From: Bolinopsis microptera
Taxonomy: Eukaryota; Ctenophora; Tentaculata; Lobata; Bolinopsidae
Assembly (NCBI RefSeq): GCF_026151205.1
Contig: NC_087084.1
Location: forward strand, 13,793,453-13,807,234
DNA: 13,782 nt
Reading direction: 5' to 3'
Numbering within the stretch: the first letter of the stretch is position 1; the number at the start of each line of letters is the position of its first letter. Made by a program: the position numbers and the translations under genes. The notes under the pieces are model-generated. The model did no database searches. It saw nothing but the letters and a program-made list of their open reading frames with translations, and was not told the origin of the DNA. This document shows positions 1 to 7,647 of the stretch, in pieces.

Positions 1-46
1 CACTTAGTAACACTGTCCTTCAATTTTGTCTGTTCATCATACTCGT

Positions 47-105
47 ATAGATAAATAAAACTAAGGTACTATAGATAAATAGATAAATAAAACTAAGGTA
101 CTATA
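47..105. repeat. 32-bp direct tandem duplication, about two copies
   Basis: The phrase AGATAAATAAAACTAAGG starts at 49 and again at 81, giving a 32-bp period. The second copy runs into the left end of the larger duplicated segment that begins near 93, so the duplication may have arisen at that segment's edge. AT-rich, with no coding signal. Confidence 0.8.
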
Positions 106-322
106 TGACATTTGAAATTGGCGTTATATTTAAACATTATTCCTCAGTCAGAACGTTGAATGAATATCAATAAGGGGTGTCGAATATTAAGCCTGGCAAG
201 CGATAGAAGGTGGATCGAGTTGATATCGTGTCATGAAGTTCATCAAATTAGGCGACTGTAATACATGGTTCATGATATCAAACAGTTCAATTGCTACGAC
301 AAAATTTACCGGACAAATGTAA
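93..322 (+). repeat. Dispersed/duplicated ~235-bp segment, copy 1
   Basis: This segment closely matches 1606-1846 in the same orientation. Shared blocks, in order, include CTAAGGTACTAT, CATTATTCCTCAGTCAGAAC, TTAAGCCTGGCAA, TTGATATCGTGTCA, GAAGTTCATCAAA, AATACATGG and GCTACGACAAAATTTACCGG. Many small insertions and deletions separate the copies, so the duplication is old. A reading frame crosses this copy on the minus strand, but copy 2 breaks that frame, which argues against coding. It could be a SINE/MITE-like dispersed repeat or a local segmental duplication. It has no TG...CA ends, so LTRs are unlikely. Confidence 0.85.
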
Positions 323-484
323 TCTCGCCAGGTGAGCATTTTAACCCTTTGAGATTTGTCGTGTGGGGTGATTCGGAATCCGAAAATACATCGATGCGAG
401 TTGGTATAGAGTGTAAACTGATTTAGCACACTCGGAACAATGGCCGGAATAAATAAGTCCTGATAGGCGTCGGCCAGACACAGC

Positions 485-1208
485 TTGTGTTGTAAAGAAG
501 ATCTGGGACACGAGCTCACAAAATACATTGTGTTGTAAAGAAGATCTGGGACACGAGCTCACAAAATACAATGTGTTGTAAAGAAGATCTGGGACACGAG
601 CAGACGAAATACAATGTGTTGTAAAGAAGATCTGGGACACGAGCAGACGAAATACAATGTGTTGTAAAGAAGATCTGGGACACGAGCTCACAAAATACAT
701 TGTGTTGTAAAGAAGATCTGGGACACGAGCAGACAAAATACAATGTGTTGTAAAGAAGATCTGGGACACGAGCTCACAAAATACAATGTGCTGTAAAGAA
801 AATCTGGGAAACGAGCTCACAAAATACAATGTGTTGTAGAGAAGATCTGGGACACGAGCAGACAAAATACAATGTGTTGTAAAGAAGATCTGGGACACGA
901 GCTCACAAAATACAATGTGTTGTAAAGAAAATCTGGGAAACGAGCTCACAAAATACAATGTGTTGTAGAGAAGATCTGGGACACGAGCAGACAAAATACA
1001 ATGTGTTGTAAAGAAGATCTGGGACACGAGCTCACAAAATACAATGTGTTGTAAAGAAGATCTGGGACACGAGCTCACAAAATACAATGTGTTGTAAAGA
1101 AGATCTGGGACACGAGCTCACAAAATACATTGTGTTGTAAAGAAGATCTGGGACACGAGCTCACAAAATACAATGTGTTGTAAAGAAGATCTGGGACACG
1201 AGCAGACA
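485..1208. repeat. 43-bp minisatellite, about 17 copies with a higher-order pattern
   Basis: The unit contains TGTTGTAAAGAAGATCTGGG followed by ACACGAG, a variable five bases (CTCAC or CAGAC), and AAAATACAATG. Seventeen units run head to tail and are mostly over 90% identical. Variants include AAAATCTGGGAAAC in units 8 and 11 and TGTAGAG in units 9 and 12, so units 7-9 and 10-12 form a repeated 129-bp block. Because 43 is not a multiple of 3, the minus strand is read through all three frames with a 43-residue (129-bp) period. This gives a long minus-strand open frame from about 1087 down to 341. I treat it as a non-coding tandem array. The frame opens at a TTG, not an ATG, and shows no family similarity I can recognise. 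Confidence 0.95.
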
Positions 1209-1605
1209 ACACTGACATGCAAGCGACATAAATGACGTCCTCGTGAAGTACTAAGTATGATCTACACTCACATTACTGAAGGAGCAGTGTTCAACTCCGT
1301 TTTACATTTCTCTCAACTCCGTCAGTAAATTTGACACGATGGTTATATATTAGGCCGGCTTGAAGATTTTTGAAAGTTTGGCTAAAATGTTTTTAATTCA
1401 ACTCGCTTATACTGGAGATAGGAAGTATAAGACCGGACGGGTAAGGCATCTTATCGGGGCGGGGCGGGGCGGCGGGCTGAGAGGGTGCATGCGAAGCTGT
1501 GCAAAGGTCGGCCACACAAGGATTATTATGCAAATGTTCAACTTGCTGTTTATTCTTTTTGGGAAATTGGGCATTATTTTTGGCCACGATACGGTATTTT
1601 TACAG
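1209..1605. other. Intergenic spacer between the 43-bp array and repeat copy 2
   Basis: No convincing gene. The phrase TCAACTCCGT occurs twice (about 1289 and 1314). A GC-rich island of unusual composition sits at 1456-1476 and is listed separately. An octamer ATGCAAAT lies near 1529 but has no supporting context. Short open frames on both strands have no recognisable protein character. Confidence 0.6.
1456..1476 (+). other. G-quadruplex-capable tract with overlapping GC boxes
   Basis: Three GGGG runs separated by single C bases are followed by GGCGGG, which fits a tight four-run G-quadruplex with very short loops. The same bases contain overlapping GGGGCGGGG Sp1-type boxes. The surrounding DNA is AT-rich, so the island stands out. 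No start site or first exon can be assigned next to it, so a promoter role is only a possibility. Confidence 0.6.
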
Positions 1606-1846
1606 CTAAAGGTACTATGCATGACATTTTAAATTGGCGTTTTATTTAAAGTTAAACATTATTCCTCAGTCAGAACGTTGACATGAATAAATATCAATAA
1701 AGCAATAAGGGGCGTCGAGTTAAGCCTGGCAAACGGTGGATCGTTGATATCGTGTCACGAAGTTCATCAAAGTATACGACTATAATACATGGCTCATATC
1801 AAACAGTGCAATTGCTACGACAAAATTTACCGGACATTAAATGTAA
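1606..1846 (+). repeat. Dispersed/duplicated ~235-bp segment, copy 2
   Basis: Direct-orientation partner of 93-322, starting CTAAAGGTACTAT and ending near TTACCGGACATTAAATGTAA. Relative to copy 1 it has several small gaps, for example CATGAATAAATATC against GAATGAATATC. The minus-strand reading frame open in copy 1 is interrupted by a stop and frame changes here. The shared tail TACCGGAC also occurs alone near 2958 and, in inverted form, near 9020, which hints at a dispersed family. Confidence 0.85.
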
Positions 1847-2516
1847 GTGAGTAACCGACAAGACAAGTTCTGAAACTGGTGCTCCAAGTAATGCAGTGTT
1901 ACTCGGAATTAAATTACTGCAATTAAACCGATATGTAGATCTGATTATTCTAACCCGGAGGTGTTTATAATACAGGCATAATACAGCTACTATATAATAC
2001 GGTTACTATACGATCACTAACGTTCATATATTTCATTACTATTAAATTCATTTGAAAGATGAGGTTTGCCGTTAAGTTCGTGGAAGAGGATGCGCTAAAT
2101 TATTCTGAGAGCCCGCTTTGGAATAATTGTTTTCTATTGGTGAGTACCACCCGGGTTAATAAGCTTCTTGGCTCTGAGGAAATGGGAAAACCTTTGAGGA
2201 AATGGGAAAACCTCCGAGGAATCGTGTTTATTTTATTAGTCCCGTCATTTCTGTGCATTTTTGGTTCGGTACAGCTGCAAATCTTCAGATACTCCTGAAA
2301 TTTTGCACATACCTTCCTTATGCTATGGATGAACGATTTTCGGTTGGAGCTCATTTTTACCATAGCCAACGACCGGGAGGGCCACGCCCATATTATGCAT
2401 TTGTTATTGAATATTATAGGGCCTTAAATAAGAGCCTAAGCATGCAGACAGACTACAGAGTCTTACTCGATTAGAATGGGTTACAAAAGAACCGTACAAA
2501 TTGTTTACATCCTTAT
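1847..2516. other. AT-rich intergenic stretch, no gene seen
   Basis: No recognisable coding region, RNA gene or mobile-element end. It holds a 20-bp tandem duplication at 2175-2214, listed separately. Open frames around 2059-2474 overlap one another on both strands and have no recognised protein similarity. Confidence 0.6.
2175..2214. repeat. 20-bp tandem duplication
   Basis: TGAGGAAATGGGAAAACCT occurs at 2175 and again at 2195 with a 20-bp step, and the start of a third copy (CGAGGAAT) follows. Probably a simple slippage duplication. Confidence 0.8.
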
Positions 2517-2590
2517 ATTATGACGGTACATTAGAACCAGACAGAAACAACGTGTGAAGGGCCTGGACGGAACCCCTCGGTTTCAGTTCC
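2517..2590 (+). repeat. Short dispersed repeat, copy A (inverted partner at 5000-5080)
   Basis: The block from TGACGGTACATTAGAAC through GGAACCCCTCGGTTTCAG matches the reverse complement of 5000-5080 almost base for base. Differences are a few substitutions and about 7 extra bases in the partner. The two copies face each other about 2.4 kb apart. They could be ends of one transposon, but copy B interrupts a reverse-transcriptase remnant, so two independent insertions of a short element are more likely. Confidence 0.85.
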
Positions 2591-3747
2591 TTGTTTAACA
2601 CTGCCGTACAGCAAGGACATCCACCGGGTTTTCCAAGGATGGGCACTTATAGCAACTTATAAAGCAACATATAGTAACAATAACATGTATAAACTAATAA
2701 TAAAGTATATTCAAACAATGCAAATACTGATGAAATACAATATAGTAGTGGGACAAATTATTTTCAAACTTGTGAAAAACAAAAACAAGCGAGAAGATCA
2801 ACTTCAAGGAAGCAGTGAAATTTGTCTTCACCGGTAAATAAAGGCATGTCATCACTCACCAATAACGATACGTATAACAGTAGAAGAGCTAGCAGTTATC
2901 TAGGGAACCAGGAAATATCAGATCATCTAACTAGTTTGCGAGAGCGCTAAACCAATTACCGGACCTATGAACGATAAAAATCGAAGAGGAGATGATTTAA
3001 TTTATCTGCGTAGTGTAGATCAATTTCATTTACTGTCCCGCAGAACCACCTCAGTTCACGTTTCGTTGTCTTAGTGATTAAATTGTTCCATTCTCACACC
3101 CGATATCCCCTGATAGGTGAAAATATTTTTGATTTCTAGAATATCGAGTATAATCTAAAGCTGAATACAGGAGAGACTGAGTTATTATGCCAAATTTATC
3201 GATTATCGCGATTAAAAAACATTTTTACCGATAATGGTAACCCTATACCAAACACGGTACTACACAGTAGAATTTGCTCGCAATTCCATGGCCCCGATAT
3301 GATTACAATGGTGCTTTAGGATCGTTCATGATTTGTTTATCTGTTCCATACATTACATGCTCAAGTTTCTATAAAACAACGCGACCAATCTATACCCTAT
3401 ATACTATAATCGTCGACCAATGGACGTCTATGAGGACAGCTTTGCTAGAGATGATTTTACAGTTGTTTTGACCGATAAGATCGGAAACCAGCAGTTCATA
3501 AAACAAGTGAGAAAATTAAAAATGTCCAATCCACACTCCGCACTGTTCACATTCTTTGATTTTGTTGTATGCTGTATCTCTATAGGAAGCGAAAACTTAA
3601 GGCGCTAATTTGAGGGTGATCTAATTAGACCCACGCTGCGAAACATAGCACTATGTTTCTGTATCACGCCCTATTACTATTTTAGCCAAATTTGAATAAT
3701 TCGCGGTGTGCACCTTTAAAAATATGTCCACCATTGCAGTGACCATA
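2591..3747. other. Intergenic stretch, no gene supported
   Basis: No coding region could be supported. A short frame at 3420-3608 beginning MDVYEDSFARDDFTVVLTDK has some protein-like character but no clear splice context or family match. The string TTGCGAGAGCG at 2936-2946 recurs exactly near 3749, tying this stretch to the direct repeats that follow. Confidence 0.5.
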
Positions 3748-3975
3748 CTTGCGAGAGCGTAAAAATAGGGTTTGACGTAATCATTCAATAACCTGAAGTC
3801 TGTAAACTTTAAAACCATGCTCGATCCTTATACTATAGTACCTAATCTGATAGTTCTTACCATTTTAATGCCCATGATGAACGCTTATCTCCAATCAGAA
3901 GCTGAGAGTGAGATGTCTTGTAATAAGTGTGTCAATCGCTACTCGCAAGAACGTAAAAATGGGTTCTGACCTAAT
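3748..3975 (+). repeat. Pair of ~34-bp direct repeats 194 bp apart
   Basis: Positions 3748-3781 (CTTGCGAGAGCGTAAAAAT, then AGGGTTTGACGTAAT) match 3942-3975 (CTCGCAAGAACGTAAAAAT, then GGGTTCTGACCTAAT) with a handful of changes. A third partial copy of the first 11 bases is at 2936-2946. They may be sub-repeats of a decayed element or remnants of a ~194-bp satellite-like unit. Confidence 0.65.
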
Positions 3976-3997
3976 AAAGCCCCTTCCAGCCATTGTC

Positions 3998-4403
3998 ACC
4001 TGCCATCTAATATGGCAGGTTTTACAAAAAGGCTGATAATCAATTTGAAGCCTTAATATGATCCCCGCAAAATTAACTGCAATCCTGCCTATTTATCTTA
4101 TTCGCGCAGAGATGTATCCCACGTGATTATTTAATCGAGTTGTTGATTATTAGAAAAACCTGCAAAAGCCAAAACTATAACAAAACCTGCCTCATCTTTC
4201 CACTCCCACTAACCCACAGCAGGTTCGTTCTAATTAGGCAGGTTTTCCGTTAAATAAAAAGTCGAATGCTGCAGATTTAATGCAGATCCTGCGTAACCTT
4301 AGCTAATTCTAATCAATTTGTTGCGTGATTAAACCTACATTGGCAGGTTTTGTAATTGTAACAAAGTTTAAGCTGGACAAAAATGTTGATTCTTGCAGGA
4401 TTT
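3998..4403. repeat. Cluster of GCAGGTTTT / AAAACCTGC motifs in both orientations
   Basis: The exact 9-mer GCAGGTTTT lies on the plus strand at 4016, 4238 and 4343, and its complement AAAACCTGC at 4155 and 4182. Near matches occur at about 4219 and 4395. The first motif is part of a perfect hairpin, ACCTGCCAT, loop CTAAT, ATGGCAGGT (3998-4020). Several plus-strand copies extend to TGGCAGGTTTT or AGGCAGGTTTT. Such spacing in both orientations resembles subterminal binding sites of a DNA transposon, or a protein-binding array. No transposase gene is visible nearby. Confidence 0.65.
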
Positions 4404-4865
4404 GAGTATATAATGTAGGTAATAGGACTGAGATTTTACTTAGGTTGTGCAACAACAGAATGTCACAATCGCTTGACCAGTAGTCAGTACGTACAAGCCA
4501 TTACCAGAGATGTCATGATCTTCATTTTATATTCTCTACTTCGGCTACTGTAGATATATTGTTAATAAATCTATAAATATCTATTGTGATCAAACCGCAG
4601 TCGAATTTGATTTATATGGTTATCATTTAAGTAGTAAATTCAGGATATTAAAAACTATGGATTGATGAACGAATGCCTAAATCTACAGTCTATAAGTATA
4701 TTACCCAAGCAATACGTGAAGGTTTAGGTAATGTGTATTTATGTTTAATATAATATAATAAAGAAGGTTACCGTTGATTAATGGTTTTCTAAATTGGACA
4801 TAACTCACTAACTAAAGTAGCTCTGGTACATCGGATAACGGATTAGAACCTGTAAGACTGGCCTC
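4404..4865. other. AT-rich intergenic stretch, nothing recognised
   Basis: No gene, RNA or repeat of note could be recognised. It lies just upstream of the broken reverse-transcriptase fragment and may include unrecognisable 5' remains of that element. Confidence 0.5.
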
Positions 4866-5253
4866 CAGTTCGCCATTTTTGAGATGAAAATCCAAGTTGA
4901 AATACGACAAGGCTGTTGGTCCAGACCAGATACCAAATGACCTCCTAAAATATACACAGCTGACTCTTTTTTGGGCAATATGCGGTATGCGTCCCTCCAG
5001 GAACTGAAACCGAGGGGTTCCGTTCAGGCCCTTGACCCTTCACACTTTGTTTCTGTCTAGTTCTAATGTACCGTCACAATAGTGACTTTAAATATATCGT
5101 TCGTTTGAGCTCAGCGAAAATTTTCCATCATTTTCAGAAGGCTTTCTGACTCTTCTTCAAAAGCCAGGAAAACCTAAAGGACCACTCAAGAGTGTGAGGC
5201 CACTCTGTCTGTTGAATGGTACGAGAAAACTACTTTCCCTGATAACAGTATAA
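4866..5253 (+). pseudogene. Non-LTR retrotransposon reverse transcriptase fragment, interrupted
   Basis: Two pieces of one reverse-transcriptase finger region are visible. The first reads QFAIFEMKI and, after a one-base shift, KLKYDKAVGPDQIPNDLLKY (to about 4960). This is the GPDxIPNxLLK signature of LINE polymerases. The second (5137-5253) reads EGFLTLLQKPGKPKGPLK, then SVRPLCLLNGTRKLLSLITV, then a stop. This matches the PKPGKPKGP..LRPI.LLN..RK block that normally follows some 30-40 residues later. The short dispersed repeat at 5000-5080 lies between them. The palm (FADD) and the endonuclease are absent. The piece is clearly dead: it has a frameshift, a stop, and an insertion. It seems to belong to a different LINE family from the fragment at 11374. 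Confidence 0.8.
5000..5080 (-). repeat. Short dispersed repeat, copy B, inserted in the RT remnant
   Basis: Reverse-complement partner of 2517-2590: on the minus strand it reads TGACGGTACATTAGAAC, then GAAGGG, then GGAACCCCTCGGTTTCAG. The inserted unit may extend from about 4960 to 5110, since the reverse-transcriptase reading stops and resumes at about those points. No poly-A tail or target-site duplication is obvious. Confidence 0.8.
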
Positions 5254-5918
5254 ACACTACATAGAACTCAGAGGCAAGTTGCTCAATCTAATAAAGGCCC
5301 ATGCGAAATGCCTATAAACTAATAAAAACATTAGACCCAACCAAAAGATTTTCGATGGTATATCTCTCACGATTTTCGTGAAAAGTTGTGTTAAAGTTGA
5401 TGCCGTGGTGTCAGTAAAATGGTAACTGATATATTATATCGTCTTTACATATAGTAAGATATAACTATGTGGGCTTACTATGGAAATTATCCGGTAACTT
5501 ATCTTCTACAGGGTGTACCGCATAAATTGTAACTTTTTTCCACGTCTTATATAGTTTTTGACAATATCAAACTTCATCGTATTTGTTATTTTTAACTGAA
5601 TTTTCTCGGAAATATGATTGAATTGATAATATTAATAAAGACTATAGATATGACTAATGATTAAATGTCTGATATAAAAAAAGCCAGCCATCTTAAAAAT
5701 TACATATTGTAGTTTGTAGAATGTTATCGACATTATTTATGGCCTAGGTCCAACTCTTATAAATGATCTCCTGAACATATTCCGAAAGTTTTAAGGTAAT
5801 CGATCAAACAATTTTGGAGGATAAATATTTATAGACCCGATTTTCACTACATACGAGGGATACGCTTTTCTGTGCATGGTCTGCAGCTCCAGTGACCCAG
5901 GCTGTAGAGCCCATCCCC
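5254..5918. other. AT-rich intergenic stretch with a possible transposon end
   Basis: No gene is visible. The first ~60 bases may be decayed continuation of the reverse transcriptase. The string TACAGGGTGTACCGCATAAA near 5509 resembles the TA plus CAGGGTG start of many mariner-like inverted ends, but I found no matching opposite end, so it is unproven. Runs of A and T are frequent. Confidence 0.4.
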
Positions 5919-6170
5919 ATTCAGGCTGCTCAACTGGTCACGCCTGGACCAATAAGAAGCAACATGCAGGCCGCACAGCCTGCTCAACCGGTCACGCCTG
6001 GACCAATAAGAAGCAACACAGGCCGCACAGCCTGCTCAACCGGTCACGCCTGGACCAATAAGAAGCAACACAGGCCGCACAGCCTGCTCAACCGGTCATG
6101 TCTGGACCAATAAGAAGCAACACAGGCCGCACAGCCTGCTCAACCGGCCTGAACCAATAAGAAGCAACAG
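5919..6170. repeat. 52-bp minisatellite, five copies, with CCAAT motifs
   Basis: CTGCTCAAC starts at 5926, 5980, 6032, 6084 and 6136, giving periods of 54, 52, 52 and 52. Each unit ends GGACCAATAAGAAGCAACA or close to it, so five CCAAT boxes are evenly spaced. The last unit lacks about six bases (AACCGGCCTGAACC). The unit is GC-richer than its surroundings. Short plus-strand frames through it only reflect the repeat. Confidence 0.92.
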
Positions 6171-6613
6171 ATTTGAGGAGGCAGGAGTTTAAAGAAGTCT
6201 TTCAACGAAAGGACAAGTTGAATGATCTCCTTTCGAACACGGACAGTATTTTATTCGACTACCTTACAATTATATGGGAGAAAACATCAGTAAACAACAC
6301 GTAGCAAATAACTGGAAATGACATAATAAATAATACGAATAGAACCTGCCTGGGTGTGCTCAATTTGGTTCCTACTTGCTATCACACCATTGGTTAGTGT
6401 GACCTGCGTTACCTCAGACCTCAGTCACGTGACAGTTAATTACGTCTGCATGATACCCGTTCGTGGACGACAGATTTGTCCTAAATTGTGTTTTCTTAAG
6501 TGTCTCGTGGACAGCAGAAATTGTCGTACTTAAGCTAAGTGCGCACTAAGCTTAAGTTCAAAACAGTTAAGTACAAGTTTCGACGTTTCGTGGAAAGTTG
6601 TGAGCATAATTAT
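6171..6613. other. Intergenic stretch with small direct and inverted repeats
   Basis: No gene seen. TCGTGGACGACAG (6461) and TCGTGGACAGCAG (6504) are imperfect direct repeats, each followed by a TTGTC and then a CTTAAG. A near-palindrome lies at 6529-6556 (listed separately), and GTCACGTGAC at about 6424-6433 is a perfect 10-bp palindrome. Confidence 0.5.
6529..6556. repeat. 28-bp near-perfect palindrome
   Basis: CTTAAGCTAAGTGC is followed directly by GCACTAAGCTTAAG. The arms differ at a single pair (A opposite A, positions 6537 and 6548). It lies about 60 bp upstream of the larger palindrome at 6614-6687. Confidence 0.85.
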
Positions 6614-6687
6614 GAAATTATTTATATAGGATAGGAATGTGTCGTCGATTAATCGACGACACATTCCTATCCTATATAAATATTTTC
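6614..6687. repeat. Perfect 64-bp spacerless palindrome (74 bp with one mismatch)
   Basis: The left arm 6619-6650 is the exact reverse complement of 6651-6682, with the centre at GATT/AATC and no spacer. Beyond one mismatched pair (6618/6683), four more pairs match out to 6614 and 6687. The arms contain GGATAGGAATGTGTCGTCGA. No similarity continues outside. Candidate explanations are two transposon ends joined head to head, a fold-back element, or a template-switch inversion, including an assembly or library artefact. Confidence 0.95.
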
Positions 6688-7300
6688 TTCGAATTTCCTG
6701 ACCCAATAGATCAGTGATCTAAGAAAACATACTATATACAGGAAGTTAAATGATTTAGTTCTACTTTTAATATCCTGTATGACGTATAATAATAATAATC
6801 TTCTATATCACTCCATACCTTATCGGTCAGTTACCAATTTGCAAATTACCGTGCGTTGCAATTTGCAGCTCTCTTCAAATTGTGGCCCTCTCTATAATTA
6901 GAGAGAGAGAGAGCGACTTTGGAGAGAGCGACTTTGGAGAGAGCGACTTTTTGCTAAGTACTAGATGCTCTGAGACCCCTTCACTTACACGTTGGATGGA
7001 ATCGATATACCAACATACAAGCAAGGAAGCATAGCTGACATCAGAACAGCCCTACAACAACATCACTTACAGTCAGAGCGAAATCTGGTCTCACGACGTC
7101 TGCTCACGGTTTGGTTTCCCAATCACAAAACCTTCTTCTTTTTCACATGCGCTGAAGTTTTATTATGACTTACTTTTGTCTTCACCTCTACTTTTATCCG
7201 TACTCTTCCATTTTCCTTAGTATTTTCTCTAAAGCTGTAACCTGCACCTCTTCTCTTAACTTATAGATCTACTTTCAATTTAGCTTTTAAGGATACTATT
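6688..7300. other. Intergenic stretch, no gene supported
   Basis: No recognisable gene. A plus-strand frame of about 60 codons (roughly 6975-7168, containing DGIDIPTYKQGSIADIRTAL) looks protein-like, but I recognise no family and it has no initiator context. ATACCTTATCGG at 6815-6826 is the first of three exact copies in the window (also 8901 and 13702). A short CT/GA region surrounds the 15-bp repeats. Confidence 0.4.
6907..6951. repeat. 15-bp tandem repeat, three copies, in a GA tract
   Basis: GAGAGAGCGACTTTG repeats at 6907, 6922 and 6937, directly after a GAGAGA run and a small inverted CTCTCT...AGAGAG. Probably slippage-derived. Confidence 0.85.
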
Positions 7301-7610
7301 TTTGTCACACTGTACACTGTAGTCGTCAGAGCCCTGTAACTCACGCTCAAGCCCATTCTTAGTGTCACTTTCTATGTACTCTTTCGACAGAGTTCTGTTA
7401 ATCAGATTACGTGTGCGCTCTCTTCAGTGTCACTTGTTTTGTGCACCTTTGTCATAGTACTGTTACTCGCGCTTCCGCCCATCCTTAGTGACACATGTTT
7501 TGTGCACTCTTCGAGAGAGTCCTGTACTCACGCTCACGCTCACACGCTAGTGTCACTTGATTGTTCACTCTTTCCCGCGCACGTAGTTCTAGTGTAAAAA
7601 CCCTGTCAAC
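7301..7610. repeat. Degenerate ~62-bp tandem repeat, about five copies
   Basis: AGTGTCACTT or close variants recur at 7361, 7426, 7487 (AGTGACACATG) and 7549. A weaker first copy starts near 7301, so steps are 60, 65, 61 and 62 bp. Units share internal landmarks in order: GTGCACTCTT, a GAGAG/GACAGAG stretch, CCTGT(TA)ACTC, CGCGCT or CACGCTC, and GCCCATCCTT. Divergence is much higher than in the neighbouring 23-bp array, so this is an older array. Confidence 0.75.
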
Positions 7611-7647
7611 TCAGCCTTCACCCGGTCGTCTCCTCAGAGGATTAAGG

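Noticed and set aside
187-528. Minus-strand frame of 113 codons over repeat copy 1
   Set aside because: The duplicate at 1606-1846 breaks the same frame with stops and gaps. The start codon lies in the minisatellite. No family similarity.
485-1208. CRISPR array
   Set aside because: Units are contiguous 43-bp repeats without unique spacers, and the DNA is animal-like. The same holds for the 23-, 22- and 52-bp arrays.
1360-1632. 90-codon plus-strand frame and overlapping minus-strand frames around the G-rich tract
   Set aside because: The three overlap on both strands, cover a low-complexity GC tract and part of repeat copy 2, and show no protein family signal.
93-1846. LTR retrotransposon with the two ~235-bp copies as LTRs
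   Set aside because: No TG...CA ends, primer-binding site, polypurine tract or gag/pol coding between the copies.
3420-3608. Short frame starting MDVYEDSFARDDFTVVLTDKIG as a possible host exon, faintly like a DENN-type strand (FTFVLTD)
   Set aside because: The likeness is a few residues only. A donor-like GTGAGA follows near 3508, but no good acceptor or partner exon is visible, so it is not supported.
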